From Janthinobacterium sp. (GTDB lineage Bacteria > Pseudomonadota > Gammaproteobacteria > Burkholderiales > Burkholderiaceae_D): DNA of 39,906 nt. Position numbers and translations under genes: made by a program. The notes beneath the pieces were generated by a model that was not told the DNA's origin, made no database searches, and saw only the letters and a program-made list of their open reading frames with translations. The stretch is from the NCBI RefSeq assembly GCF_009923995.1, contig NZ_RFSK01000054.1, forward strand, positions 1 to 39,906. The letters run 5' to 3'. Numbering within the stretch: the first letter of the stretch is position 1; every line of letters begins with the position of its first letter. Positions 24,334 to 32,310 of this stretch are shown here, piece after piece.

Positions 24334-24450
24334 GTACCTGCTTCACCTACTGCGCATCGCGATTTGCGACCTCCGATGCTCACTGTGCTCAAGCACAGTT
24401 CCGCTTCTCTGTCGCAACTCGCTGCCGCTCGCTACGGTTTTGCCAGGTAC
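24334..24450. repeat. Dispersed hairpin element, copy 2
   Basis: A 117-bp element bounded by perfect inverted ends GTACCTG (24334-24340) and CAGGTAC (24444-24450), with a central 8-bp perfect hairpin ACTGTGCT-CA-AGCACAGT (24382-24399). Long blocks match copy 1 (for example CACAGTTCCGCTTCTC and CCGCTCGCTACGGT). It starts 2 bases after the response-regulator stop. The following 170 bases up to the next gene hold only a promoter-type AT-richer region. Confidence 0.72.
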
Positions 24451-24621
24451 TCCAAAGATCAAGCAAAGCGTAAATACCCTGTTAAAAAGCCACAAGGAAT
24501 GCGCGATTGTTTGACCTGCATGGCGTTCCGGCCTAGACAACCCTAGTTCCTTTGACGTATGGCCTTGACCGTGCCTGCGCATTACACTCTTAGTCATTCG
24601 CTAATCCAATAAGAGAGTGTC

Positions 24622-25317
24622 ATGCATAAGGTCAACGTCGATGGCTTGCTGTCGAGCCAGGCTCTGTTCCGCCATATTTCCCCTTCGCAATTAGAGCAAT
24701 TGCGCCAGGATGTCGTGCGCGTCGAAGTGGAAAAAGGCAAGGTGCTGTTCCGCAAGGGCGAAGTGGCGGAAGGCGCCTACGTGGTGGTCTTCGGCCTCGT
24801 CAAGCTGAGCGTGTTTTCCATGGAAGGCACGGACAAGGTGCTGGAACTGATCCGTCCCGGCCAGAGCTTCGGCGAAGCCATGATTTTCCTCGATGAACCG
24901 TATCCCTTCTGCGCCGAAGCGCTCGAGCATTGCCTGCTGCTGCGCATCCCGCCGCACGCGCTGCTGCGCCTGCTGGACCAGTCGCCCCGCATCGCGCGCC
25001 AGATGATGAACAGCCTGTCGCACCACCTGATGGGCTTTATCCGCAACGTGGAGCGCTGCTCCGTGCAGAACGCCACCCAGCGCGTGGTCGAGTATCTGCT
25101 GCAGGCATCGGACCAGCAGCGCTCGAACGAGGTCAAGCTGGACCTGAAGAAAAGCCTGCTGGCATCGTTCCTGAACCTGGCGCCGGCCACCCTGTCACGC
25201 GTGCTGCACCAGTTGACGGACTTGCACCTGATTAAAGTCAGCGGATCGCTGATCCAGATCCAGCCCGACGCGCTGAAGACGTATCGCCACGGCGCCGCCA
25301 CGGCGCTCCTGAACTAG
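24622..25317 (+). CDS. Crp/Fnr family transcriptional regulator
   Basis: A 231-residue regulator: cyclic-nucleotide-binding-type beta-roll (about 15-130, with GEVAEGAYVVVFGLVKLS and GQSFGEAMIF), long dimer helix (about 132-155) and a winged HTH (about 165-225). The N-terminal cysteines needed for an FNR iron-sulphur cluster are absent, so it is not an FNR oxygen sensor; it is closer to the heme-dependent DNR or redox-type groups. The recognition helix reads PATLSRVLHQL, with Ala where FNR has Glu in ETISR, so the DNA site may differ from TTGAT. GAGAG precedes the ATG. It sits beside a NarX/NarL-like pair, which hints at respiratory or nitrogen-oxide control. Confidence 0.88.
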   Translation: MHKVNVDGLLSSQALFRHISPSQLEQLRQDVVRVEVEKGKVLFRKGEVAEGAYVVVFGLVKLSVFSMEGTDKVLELIRPGQSFGEAMIFLDEPYPFCAEALEHCLLLRIPPHALLRLLDQSPRIARQMMNSLSHHLMGFIRNVERCSVQNATQRVVEYLLQASDQQRSNEVKLDLKKSLLASFLNLAPATLSRVLHQLTDLHLIKVSGSLIQIQPDALKTYRHGAATALLN

Positions 25318-26513
25318 GCTTTTTCAGCAGGCAAGGTCAGCCGCCAGAACAGCAGGGCGAGCAAGCTGACCGCCGCGCCCAGCGCGCACACCCCATGCCA
25401 GCCCGCCAGCGCATACACGCTGGTGGCGGCAATCGCACCGAGACCGCTTCCCACCGCATAAAACAGCATGTAGCACGCCACCAGGCGGCTGTGCGCGTCG
25501 CTGTCATCCTGGAAGATCAGGCTCTGGTTCGTCACGTGGATGGCCTGGCCCGCCAGGTCCAGCACGATGATGCCGACGACCAGGGGCCACAGGGCGGCCC
25601 CCGCAAAGCTGAGCGGCAGCCAAGCGGCCAGCAACAGCAGCAGGGCGGCGCCCGTCGTCCACTGCGCGCGTCCGCCATCGGCCAGCGCGCCCGCCCGCGC
25701 CGCGCCCAGCGCCCCTACCACGCCGACGAGGCCGAAGGCGCCGATGGCCGCATGCGTATAGCCTTGCGCCGTCAGGGGCAGCACGAGGGCGCTCCAGAAA
25801 ATATTGAACACGGCAAACATCAGCAGGGCCAGCATGCCGCGCACGCGCAGCACCTTGTTGTGCCTCAACATGGCCGCCATCGAGGCGATCAGGGCGCCGT
25901 AGGCCAGCCGCTGGCCGGATATCTGCGCGGGCGGCAGCTTGCGCCAAAGCAACAGCAGCAGGGCGCAGGCCAGGGCGGCCGAGACAAAATACACGGCGCG
26001 CCAGTCGGCCGCATCGGCCACCACGCCGGACAGGGTGCGCGCCAGCAGCAGGCCGATCACCACGCCGCCCTGCGCCATGCCGACGACCCTGCCACGCTCG
26101 TGGCTGGCCGCCGCGCTGGCCGCGTAGGCGATCAAGCCCTGCGTCATGGCCGTGCCCAGCAAGCCCACCAGCAGCATGCCGCCCAGCAAGGCAGCCGTGG
26201 AACGGGCGCAGCCCAGCGCCGCCAGCGTGACGGCCAGCAAGCCCAGCTGGAATAAGGTCAGACGGCGCCGGTTCAGCATGTCGCCCAGGGGCACGAGCAG
26301 CAGCAGGGCCAGCGCGCAGCCGAGCTGCGTGGCCGTGATGACCATGCCGCTGGCCGCGTCCGTCATGCCGAATTCGCGCGCCAGGCTGGCCAGCAAGGGC
26401 TGGGCATAATACACATTGGCCACGCTGAGGCCGGCCGCCGCAGCGAACAGCCAGACGAGGGAGGGGGCAAGCATCGCTTGGCAGGGGAGGGGAGTCGTGT
26501 CGCGCATGGTCAT
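25314..26513 (-). CDS. MFS transporter
   Basis: A 399-residue inner-membrane protein with 12 predicted hydrophobic segments of the major facilitator family. The early motif ANVYYAQPLLASLAREFG and LLLVPLGDMLNRRRLTL (motif A, between helices 2 and 3) resemble drug-efflux-type permeases (DHA1-like or YdhP/NepI group). The substrate is unknown. The start lies 81 bases from the divergent HxlR regulator gene, which probably controls it. Its 3' end overlaps the end of the convergent Crp/Fnr gene by 4 bases, without room for a terminator between. Confidence 0.88.
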   Translation of the reverse strand: MTMRDTTPLPCQAMLAPSLVWLFAAAAGLSVANVYYAQPLLASLAREFGMTDAASGMVITATQLGCALALLLLVPLGDMLNRRRLTLFQLGLLAVTLAALGCARSTAALLGGMLLVGLLGTAMTQGLIAYAASAAASHERGRVVGMAQGGVVIGLLLARTLSGVVADAADWRAVYFVSAALACALLLLLWRKLPPAQISGQRLAYGALIASMAAMLRHNKVLRVRGMLALLMFAVFNIFWSALVLPLTAQGYTHAAIGAFGLVGVVGALGAARAGALADGGRAQWTTGAALLLLLAAWLPLSFAGAALWPLVVGIIVLDLAGQAIHVTNQSLIFQDDSDAHSRLVACYMLFYAVGSGLGAIAATSVYALAGWHGVCALGAAVSLLALLFWRLTLPAEKA

Positions 26514-26520
26514 TTATGTG

Positions 26521-26572
26521 GTTTCAAATTAAAACCAGTTGGAGTCTACGCCGGGAAGTTTTAAAATGCAAC
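26521..26572. promoter_or_regulatory. Paired HxlR-type operator candidates
   Basis: Two AT-rich 15-bp sites of matching form, GTTTCAAATTAAAAC (26521-26535) and GTTTTAAAATGCAAC (26558-26572), lie between the divergent MFS and HxlR genes, start-to-start 37 bases apart. Each is followed by CAGTT, giving the direct repeat AACCAGTT. HxlR proteins usually bind such paired palindromes beside their own gene. Confidence 0.5.
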
Positions 26573-26594
26573 CAGTTAATCCTGGAGCATGACC

Positions 26595-27047
26595 ATGGCC
26601 AAACGCAAGAGCCTGAAAACCGACCCCTGTCCCGTGGCGCGCGCGCTCGACGCGATCGGCGAGCGCTGGTCGCTGCTGATCGTGCGCGACGCCTTCGACG
26701 GCATGCGCCGCTTCGGCGAATTCCAGAAAAGCCTGGGCGTGGCGAAGAACATCCTGGCCGATCGCCTGCACACCCTGGTGGAAGAGGGCATTTTTACGGT
26801 TGCGCCCGCTTCGGACGGCACGGCCTACCAGGAATACGTGCTGACGCCTAGGGGGCTGGACCTGTTCCCCGTTGTGGTGGGTTTGCGCCAATGGAGCGAG
26901 GCGCAGCTGTTCGCGCCAGGCGAAGCCCATTCCACGCTGCGGCAGCGCGCTTCCGACTTGCCCGTGCGCAAGATGGAGGTGCTGGCCGAGGATGGCCGCA
27001 TCCTGCGGGCGGGCGATACCGTCGTGCACAAGGTGGCGCCGCAATGA
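26595..27047 (+). CDS. HxlR family winged-helix regulator
   Basis: A 150-residue DNA-binding protein. The HxlR domain (about 8-100) contains DPCPVARALDAIGERWSLLI and RRFGEFQKSLGVAKNILADR, with the family's N-terminal Cys12 that in relatives such as HypR or YodB senses electrophiles or disulphide stress. I prefer the ATG at 26595 over 26589, because GGAG is 7 bases from it. The stop overlaps the dadA start (ATGA), and the MFS gene is divergent, so it heads a dadA-glxA operon and is likely autoregulated. Confidence 0.88.
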   Translation: MAKRKSLKTDPCPVARALDAIGERWSLLIVRDAFDGMRRFGEFQKSLGVAKNILADRLHTLVEEGIFTVAPASDGTAYQEYVLTPRGLDLFPVVVGLRQWSEAQLFAPGEAHSTLRQRASDLPVRKMEVLAEDGRILRAGDTVVHKVAPQ

Positions 27048-28255
27048 AGCGCGTGGCCGTGCTTGGCGGCGGCATCACGGGCGTCACCACCGCTTACGCG
27101 CTGGCGAAACGGGGCGTGGACGTCACCCTGGTCGAGCGCCACCGCTACGCGGCCATGGAAACCTCGTATGCGAACGGCGGGCAACTGTCCGCATCGCACG
27201 CGGAAGTGTGGAACCACAAGGCGACGATTGTGAACGCGCTGAAATGGATGGCGCGGCGCGACGCGCCCCTGCTGCTGCATCCCTGGCCCAGCTGGCACAA
27301 GCTGAGCTGGTTTGCGGAGTTTCTCGCCGCCATGCCGGACTATGAGCGCAACACCATTGCCACGGCGCGCATGGCCATCGCCGCGCGCGAACACCTGTTC
27401 GCGTGGGCGCAGGCAGAAAACATCGCCTTCGATCATCGCCGTGCCGGCATCCTGCACGTCTACCGCGAGCGTGCCGGCTTTGAACGGGCCGCCCGCGTGT
27501 CGCGCCTGCTGGCGCAGGGCGGCTTGCAGCGCCGCGCCGTGACGCCGGCGGAAATGCGCGTCATCGAACCGGCCCTGCAGGGTGATTTTTACGGCGGCTA
27601 TTACACGGACAGCGATTCCACGGGCGACATCCACAAGTTCACCAGCGGCCTGGCCGACGCCTGCGCCCGCCTGGGCGTGGCTTGCCGCTATGGACAGGAA
27701 GTTACGGCGCTGGAGCGCGAACACGGCAAGGTGCGCGTCGGCATGGGCGCAGACAGCACCCTGTTCGACGCCGTCGTCGTGTGCGCGGGCACGGCCAGCC
27801 GCGCCATGGCGGCAAGCCTGGGCGACCACGTGAATGTGTATCCCGTGAAAGGCTATTCGATCACCGTGCAGCTGGACGACGCGGCCAGCCGGGCGGCGGC
27901 GCCGTCCGTCAGCCTGCTCGACGACGCGACCAAGCTGGTCAGCAGCCGCCTGGGCGAGGACAGGCTGCGGGTGGCGGGCACGGCGGAATTCAACGGCATC
28001 GATTACGACATCCGCGCCGACCGCATCCGCCCGCTCGTGCGGTGGGTGGAGCAGTGCTTTCCTGACATCAAGACCCGCCAGGTGATCCCGTGGGCGGGCC
28101 TGCGTCCGATGCTGCCGGCCATGCTGCCCAAAGTGGGCCCGGGCAAGGCGCCCGGCGTGTATTACAACACGGGCCATGGCCACCTGGGCTGGACTCTGGC
28201 GGTCGCGACGGCCGAACTGGTGGCGCAGCAGGTGGCGGCCGTGGCGCAGGACTGA
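27044..28255 (+). CDS. dadA: FAD-dependent D-amino acid dehydrogenase (DadA-like)
   Basis: A 403-residue flavoenzyme of the DAO/DadA family, which oxidises D-amino acids to oxo acids and passes electrons to the quinone pool. The dinucleotide fold is VAVLGGGITGVTTAYALAKR (residues 3-22), then TSYANGGQLSASHAEVW, typical of DadA; further conserved pieces are DSTGDIHKF, VVVCAGTASRAMA, YPVKGYSIT and, at the end, YYNTGHGHLGWTLAVATAE. Start overlaps the HxlR stop by 4 bases (translational coupling). No alanine racemase gene (dadX) is next to it, so the substrate could be a D-amino acid or a related amine; the name is by family. Confidence 0.85.
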   Translation: MKRVAVLGGGITGVTTAYALAKRGVDVTLVERHRYAAMETSYANGGQLSASHAEVWNHKATIVNALKWMARRDAPLLLHPWPSWHKLSWFAEFLAAMPDYERNTIATARMAIAAREHLFAWAQAENIAFDHRRAGILHVYRERAGFERAARVSRLLAQGGLQRRAVTPAEMRVIEPALQGDFYGGYYTDSDSTGDIHKFTSGLADACARLGVACRYGQEVTALEREHGKVRVGMGADSTLFDAVVVCAGTASRAMAASLGDHVNVYPVKGYSITVQLDDAASRAAAPSVSLLDDATKLVSSRLGEDRLRVAGTAEFNGIDYDIRADRIRPLVRWVEQCFPDIKTRQVIPWAGLRPMLPAMLPKVGPGKAPGVYYNTGHGHLGWTLAVATAELVAQQVAAVAQD

Positions 28256-28258
28256 ACC

Positions 28259-29227
28259 ATGCCCGCCATCGCCATCCTCATCTTTCCCGGCGTGCAGGCG
28301 CTCGACGTCAGCGGCCCCATGGACGTGTTTGCCGAAGCGAACAGTTTCCTGCCGTTGGGCCAGCAGTACACGATCGACGTGCTGGGCACGCAGGAGGGAT
28401 TGCTGCGCTGCTCGAACGGTTTATGCATGGCCGCGCACCGCCATTATGCGCAGGCGCAGGACACCTACGACCTGCTGCTGGTGGCGGGCGGTCCCGGCTT
28501 GCCGGCGCAGCCCCGCGACGATGCCCTGAGTACGTGGCTGCTGGCCGCGGCGGGCAGGGCGGGGCGCCACGGTTCCATCTGCAACGGCGCGTTTTTGCTG
28601 GGCCATGCAGGCTTGCTCGATGGTAAAAAAGTCGCCACGCACTGGAACGATGCGGCGGCCCTGGCCGCCGCCTTTCCCCAGGCACGCGTCGATGCGGACA
28701 GCATTTATGTGCACGACGGCAAGCTGGTCAGCTCGGCGGGCGTGACGGCCGGCATCGACCTGGCCCTGTCCCTGCTGGCCGACGACGGCGGCGCCCGGCT
28801 GGCGCTGCAGGTGGCGCGGCGCCTCGTCGTGTACACGCAGCGCCAGGGCGGGCAGTCGCAGTTCAGCCCGCACCTGACCCCCGTGGTCGATGCGGCCTCG
28901 CCCGTGGCGCAGGCGCAGCAATACGTGCTGGCGCACCTGGACGGGGCGCTGGACGTGGCCAGCCTGGCGCGGCTGGTAGCCATGAGTCCGCGCAACTTTG
29001 CCCGCATCTTCGCGCGCGAACTGGGCGTGACACCGGCACATTTCATCGAAAGCGCCCGGCTCGATGCGGCGCGCGCCATGCTGGCCGCCAGCGATGCGCC
29101 GCTGAAAACCGTCGCCTGGCGCTGCGGCTTCGGCACGGCCGATCAGCTGCGCACGGTGTTCCTGCGGCGCCTGGGCGTATCGGCCAAGCAATACCGGCAG
29201 CACTTTTCCAGCCGCCCCGGCGCCTGA
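28259..29227 (+). CDS. GlxA family transcriptional regulator (DJ-1/PfpI-like plus AraC)
   Basis: A 322-residue regulator. The N-terminal DJ-1/PfpI-like domain (about 1-180) starts PAIAILIFPGVQALDVSGP and contains the ICNGAFLLGHAG elbow with Cys. The C-terminal AraC HTH (about 220-320) reads LDVASLARLVAMSPRNFARI and ends KTVAWRCGFGTADQLRTVFL with RLGVSAKQY. Proteins of this build regulate arginine, choline, glycine-betaine or aromatic catabolism; the ligand is unknown here. It starts 3 bases after dadA and is the third gene of the HxlR-dadA-glxA unit, so it may sense a D-amino acid product. Confidence 0.9.
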   Translation: MPAIAILIFPGVQALDVSGPMDVFAEANSFLPLGQQYTIDVLGTQEGLLRCSNGLCMAAHRHYAQAQDTYDLLLVAGGPGLPAQPRDDALSTWLLAAAGRAGRHGSICNGAFLLGHAGLLDGKKVATHWNDAAALAAAFPQARVDADSIYVHDGKLVSSAGVTAGIDLALSLLADDGGARLALQVARRLVVYTQRQGGQSQFSPHLTPVVDAASPVAQAQQYVLAHLDGALDVASLARLVAMSPRNFARIFARELGVTPAHFIESARLDAARAMLAASDAPLKTVAWRCGFGTADQLRTVFLRRLGVSAKQYRQHFSSRPGA

Positions 29228-29361
29228 CGGGCGTGCATGGCAGGAATGCCCGCTATCCTGTCCGGAAAGCGCGGCAGCCAGCGGCCCCGTCTCCTGGGGC
29301 GTAAATCTATACTTTTCCTGCAGGCGCGCCATTCCGGCCGCGCCCTTGAGGAAAGTCAAAC

Positions 29362-30051
29362 ATGCATACCCTACTGGACGCCGAGCGGGTCGGCCCCGCC
29401 TATACTGAGGACGGCATGCTGCTGGCGCGCCGCAAGACGCGCGAAGCACTCGCCGCCATTGCCGCGCGCATCCGCCCCGGCATGCTGGAAGAAGACGCTG
29501 TCGCCATGGCGAAACAAGTGCTGCTGGACATGGGGCTGGCGCTGAGCTGGCACCCCACGCGCGTGCGCTTCGGCCGCAACACGCTCAAGGCGATGAAGCG
29601 CGCGTCCGAGCCGGGCGTGGTCTTGCAAGAGCACGATATTTTCTTCCTCGATATCGCGCCCCGGGTCGAGGCGTGGGAAGGCGATGGCGGCGCCACGTTC
29701 ACGGTGGGCGACAGCGAACAGCAGGGGGACTACGCCCGCTGCGCGCGCGATGCGCAATACCTGTTCCACCAGGTACGCGCCGTGTGGCAGCGCGAACGGC
29801 TGACGGGGCAAGCCCTGTATGCCTACGCCGAGGAGGAGGCGCGCAGGCTGGGCTGGGAATTGAACTTCGACCTGGGCGGGCACCGCGTGTCCGATTTTCC
29901 ACACGCCACGATTTACGCGGGCGCGCTGGCCGACGCCGACTTTTCGCCGTCGCCCATGCGTTGGATACTGGAAATCCATCTGCGCCATCCAACCCTGCCG
30001 TATGGCGCCTTCTTCGAGGACATGCTGCTCGACGACAGCTACTATGCCTGA
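29362..30051 (+). CDS. M24 family metallopeptidase-like protein
   Basis: A 229-residue protein made of only the pita-bread M24 domain. The five metal ligands of methionine aminopeptidase or aminopeptidase P are all recognisable: Asp97 (FLDIAP), Asp108 (GDGGATF; the 11-residue spacing is canonical), His174 (LGGHRVSD), Glu204 (ILEIHLRH) and Glu219 (FFEDML). It lacks the N-terminal domain of aminopeptidase P and is shorter than MetAP, so it may be a proline- or creatinase-type hydrolase with an unassigned substrate. GAGGAAAG precedes the ATG. Its stop is 8 bases from that of the convergent exported protein gene. Confidence 0.87.
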   Translation: MHTLLDAERVGPAYTEDGMLLARRKTREALAAIAARIRPGMLEEDAVAMAKQVLLDMGLALSWHPTRVRFGRNTLKAMKRASEPGVVLQEHDIFFLDIAPRVEAWEGDGGATFTVGDSEQQGDYARCARDAQYLFHQVRAVWQRERLTGQALYAYAEEEARRLGWELNFDLGGHRVSDFPHATIYAGALADADFSPSPMRWILEIHLRHPTLPYGAFFEDMLLDDSYYA

Positions 30052-30059
30052 CCCGGCGC

Positions 30060-31139
30060 CTAGTTCTTCGGCAATAAATCGCTGAGCGCGGCGCGCCCCT
30101 TGACGGTCAGGAAGGGGCCGACCTTGCTGTATGGCAGCAGGAAGTCGTTTTCGCAGCCGCTGCCGTTCGCATCTTCCCAGAACGATACGCCGTCCTCCTT
30201 CAGGGACAGGTGGAAGCGGCCACGGCCGTCGTAATCCGTGCCCTTGCACTCGGCGTCGATGGTGACGCCCTTGAACAGGGCCTGGCGCAGGCGGTCCGGC
30301 AATTCGGCCTTGTCGTCGCCATCGCTGGCGCTGGCACCGAACCAGTTCCACACGTCCGTTTCCTGGCCCGTCCTCACGTCCCAGGTGCGGAAGCGGATGG
30401 AGATGCCGCTGGCGCCATAGCCGGCCGGCCAGCGGTAGAACTTGATGGTCACCCAGCGCGGCGACCAGTAGGTCGGCTCCGCATACACTTCGTCTTCCGT
30501 CGTGAAACCGTTGCGGCCCAGGTATTCGCGCCGCGTGGCATAGAAGTCGGCCAGGTCTTTTTTATTCTTTGCCAGCACGGCGCGCAGTTGCGCATTGATT
30601 TTCGCCACGCCCTCGCCGGGGGCGATGAGTTCCACGGTGATGGTGTCGCCCACTTGCACGTTGCGGTATTGCTTGCCTTCGAAGGCGATGGGTTTGCTCG
30701 TCTTGGTATTGGGAAAATCTTCCAGCGCCAGGTTGTAGGCATCGCTGGCGCAGGACGGGTGCTCGCGGTCGCCCGCCGCTTCCAGCAGGGTCAGGGCCAG
30801 GGGCAGGGTCTTGCCGCTTTTCGGCTCCGTCCAGGTGCCGCTGACCTTGCCGCCCTGCGGCGCATGCAAAGACCAGGTGCCCGTCGTGTCGCCCTTGGCG
30901 TCGGACTCGCTCCAGTCGCTCTTGCCGTTCGGCATGGCCAGCATGATGGGCGTCTTGTAGCGCACGTAGTAATAGCTGCCGCTGCGGTCCGCCCCCTGCG
31001 TGGGACTGGGCTGGTTGAAGCAGGCCACGATATTGGCCTTGCCCAGGGTGCCCTGCCACACCCCTTGCACGGGCGCATCGGCGGCCATGGCGAGGTTCAG
31101 GGCGGGCAGGGAGAGACAGAGAAGCAGAAGGCGGCGCAT
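30060..31139 (-). CDS. Exported protein of unknown function
   Basis: A 359-residue protein with a clear signal peptide (RRLLLLCLSLPALNLAMAADA, cut near residue 20). The mature part begins VQGVWQGTLGKANIVACF and holds a repeated beta-strand pattern (GSYYYVRYKTP, TGTWSLHAPQGGKVSGTW), three or four scattered Cys residues, and a Lys/Asp-rich middle. I do not recognise a named domain. AGGAAT precedes the ATG. It is a single gene, with its 3' end meeting the M24 gene, and its start lies 67 bases after the MerR stop on the same strand. Confidence 0.7.
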   Translation of the reverse strand: MRRLLLLCLSLPALNLAMAADAPVQGVWQGTLGKANIVACFNQPSPTQGADRSGSYYYVRYKTPIMLAMPNGKSDWSESDAKGDTTGTWSLHAPQGGKVSGTWTEPKSGKTLPLALTLLEAAGDREHPSCASDAYNLALEDFPNTKTSKPIAFEGKQYRNVQVGDTITVELIAPGEGVAKINAQLRAVLAKNKKDLADFYATRREYLGRNGFTTEDEVYAEPTYWSPRWVTIKFYRWPAGYGASGISIRFRTWDVRTGQETDVWNWFGASASDGDDKAELPDRLRQALFKGVTIDAECKGTDYDGRGRFHLSLKEDGVSFWEDANGSGCENDFLLPYSKVGPFLTVKGRAALSDLLPKN

Positions 31140-31206
31140 CGGGTATTCCTGGAATGGGCGATGGCCGATTCTACATGGCCGCGCCCACGAGATGCCACAC
31201 GTCAAC

Positions 31207-32241
31207 TTATTTGCCGGGCCGCTCCTGCGCCACCTGGGCCATCGCCGCGCCCAGGTACTGCAGCATGGCGCTATCGACGAAGCTGCCTTCCATCAGGCGC
31301 GGTTCCTGCTGGTGCGCCTGGCGGAATTTCAGCTGCGTGGCCGGGTCCGTGCCTGCATAGGAGCGGAACAGCTCCAGCCACTGCCGCGCCAGCTGCAGCA
31401 CGGCCGGGTCGGTGGGCGGCGTGCGCGCATCCATGGCGGCGCGCACGGCGGCGATCAGGGCTGGCCATTCGCCCGAACGCTTGCCGTAATTGGCCAGCAG
31501 GTGCGCGTATTCCTGCTCGTTCAGGAAGGGCCGGTACAGCGCCATGCGCGAGGCATTGAAGGCGGCAAGGATGAACTGCATCACGTCCGCATCGATGCTG
31601 GTGGTCTGCCGCATGGCCGGTTCCTGCGCGTGCATGGCGTTCAGGCGCGCGAACAGGCCCGGGTGGGCGCCCGTGTCGCGCACCAGCTTGACCATCCATT
31701 CCGTGCCCAGCGCCTGCGCCTGCGCATCATCGGGAGCGGCGCCCGTCGCCTGCAGGGCGCGCACCCTGGCGACGAGCGCCTGCCATTCCTGTTCCACGGC
31801 GCTATCTGTCAGCAGCGGCAATTGCTGCAGTTCTTCGGGGGTAAAGTATTTGTCGTACATGGTCATCAACTCCATCGTGGTGAGCCACTCGGCCAGCTCC
31901 GGTGTCTGTCCCTGCGCCAGTTGCGCCTGCAGGCTGCGCAGGCGTTCGCGCAGGGTGGACGCCTGCGCGATCTGGCGTTCCAGCATGGCGATCTGCTGCG
32001 TCACGATGGCGCTCAAGGGCAGATCCGGGCCGGCGAGTGCAGTGGCGATTTCGGCCAGCGACAGCCCGAACTTGCGCAGCGCCATGATCCGGTGCAGCCG
32101 GTCCATGTCGCCGTGCTGGTACAGACGGTAGCCAGCCTGCGTGCGCGCCGAGGGCGAGAGCAGGCCGATGCTGTCGTAGTGGTGCAGGGTGCGGATGCTC
32201 AAGCCTGTCATCTTGGCCAGTTCACCGATTTTCAACAGCAT
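31207..32241 (-). CDS. MerR family regulator with TipAS-type effector domain
   Basis: A 344-residue regulator. The N-terminal MerR HTH (residues 1-70) reads LLKIGELAKMTGLSIRTLHH and YDSIGLLSPSARTQAGYRLY, followed by a long coiled-coil dimer helix (about 75-120), then a helical TipAS/antibiotic-recognition-type region. Homologues include TipA and SkgA-like proteins that switch on by binding drugs or by redox signals; they usually activate their own gene. The ATG at 32241 follows AAAGGAGC. The palindrome at 32277-32299 has the right place and spacing to be its own operator. The effector is unknown. Confidence 0.87.
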   Translation of the reverse strand: MLLKIGELAKMTGLSIRTLHHYDSIGLLSPSARTQAGYRLYQHGDMDRLHRIMALRKFGLSLAEIATALAGPDLPLSAIVTQQIAMLERQIAQASTLRERLRSLQAQLAQGQTPELAEWLTTMELMTMYDKYFTPEELQQLPLLTDSAVEQEWQALVARVRALQATGAAPDDAQAQALGTEWMVKLVRDTGAHPGLFARLNAMHAQEPAMRQTTSIDADVMQFILAAFNASRMALYRPFLNEQEYAHLLANYGKRSGEWPALIAAVRAAMDARTPPTDPAVLQLARQWLELFRSYAGTDPATQLKFRQAHQQEPRLMEGSFVDSAMLQYLGAAMAQVAQERPGK

Positions 32242-32276
32242 CGCTTGCTCCTTTCCTGGTGCGTACACACAGCATC

Positions 32277-32299
32277 GACCCTGACGCTGCGTCAGGGTC
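32277..32299 (-). promoter_or_regulatory. MerR-type operator-promoter
   Basis: A perfect inverted repeat, arms GACCCTGACG and CGTCAGGGTC with a 3-base centre. On the minus strand TTGACC (-35) overlaps its left end, and 19 bases later GATGCT can act as -10. A 19-base spacer with the palindrome inside is the hallmark of MerR-controlled promoters. It lies 35 bases before the regulator ATG, so autoregulation is likely. Confidence 0.8.
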
Positions 32300-32310
32300 A
32301 AGCCATATTT

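Noticed and set aside
24343..24597. 84-codon minus-strand frame after the response regulator
   Set aside because: It runs through dispersed element copy 2 and the promoter region of the Crp/Fnr gene; coding there is not credible.
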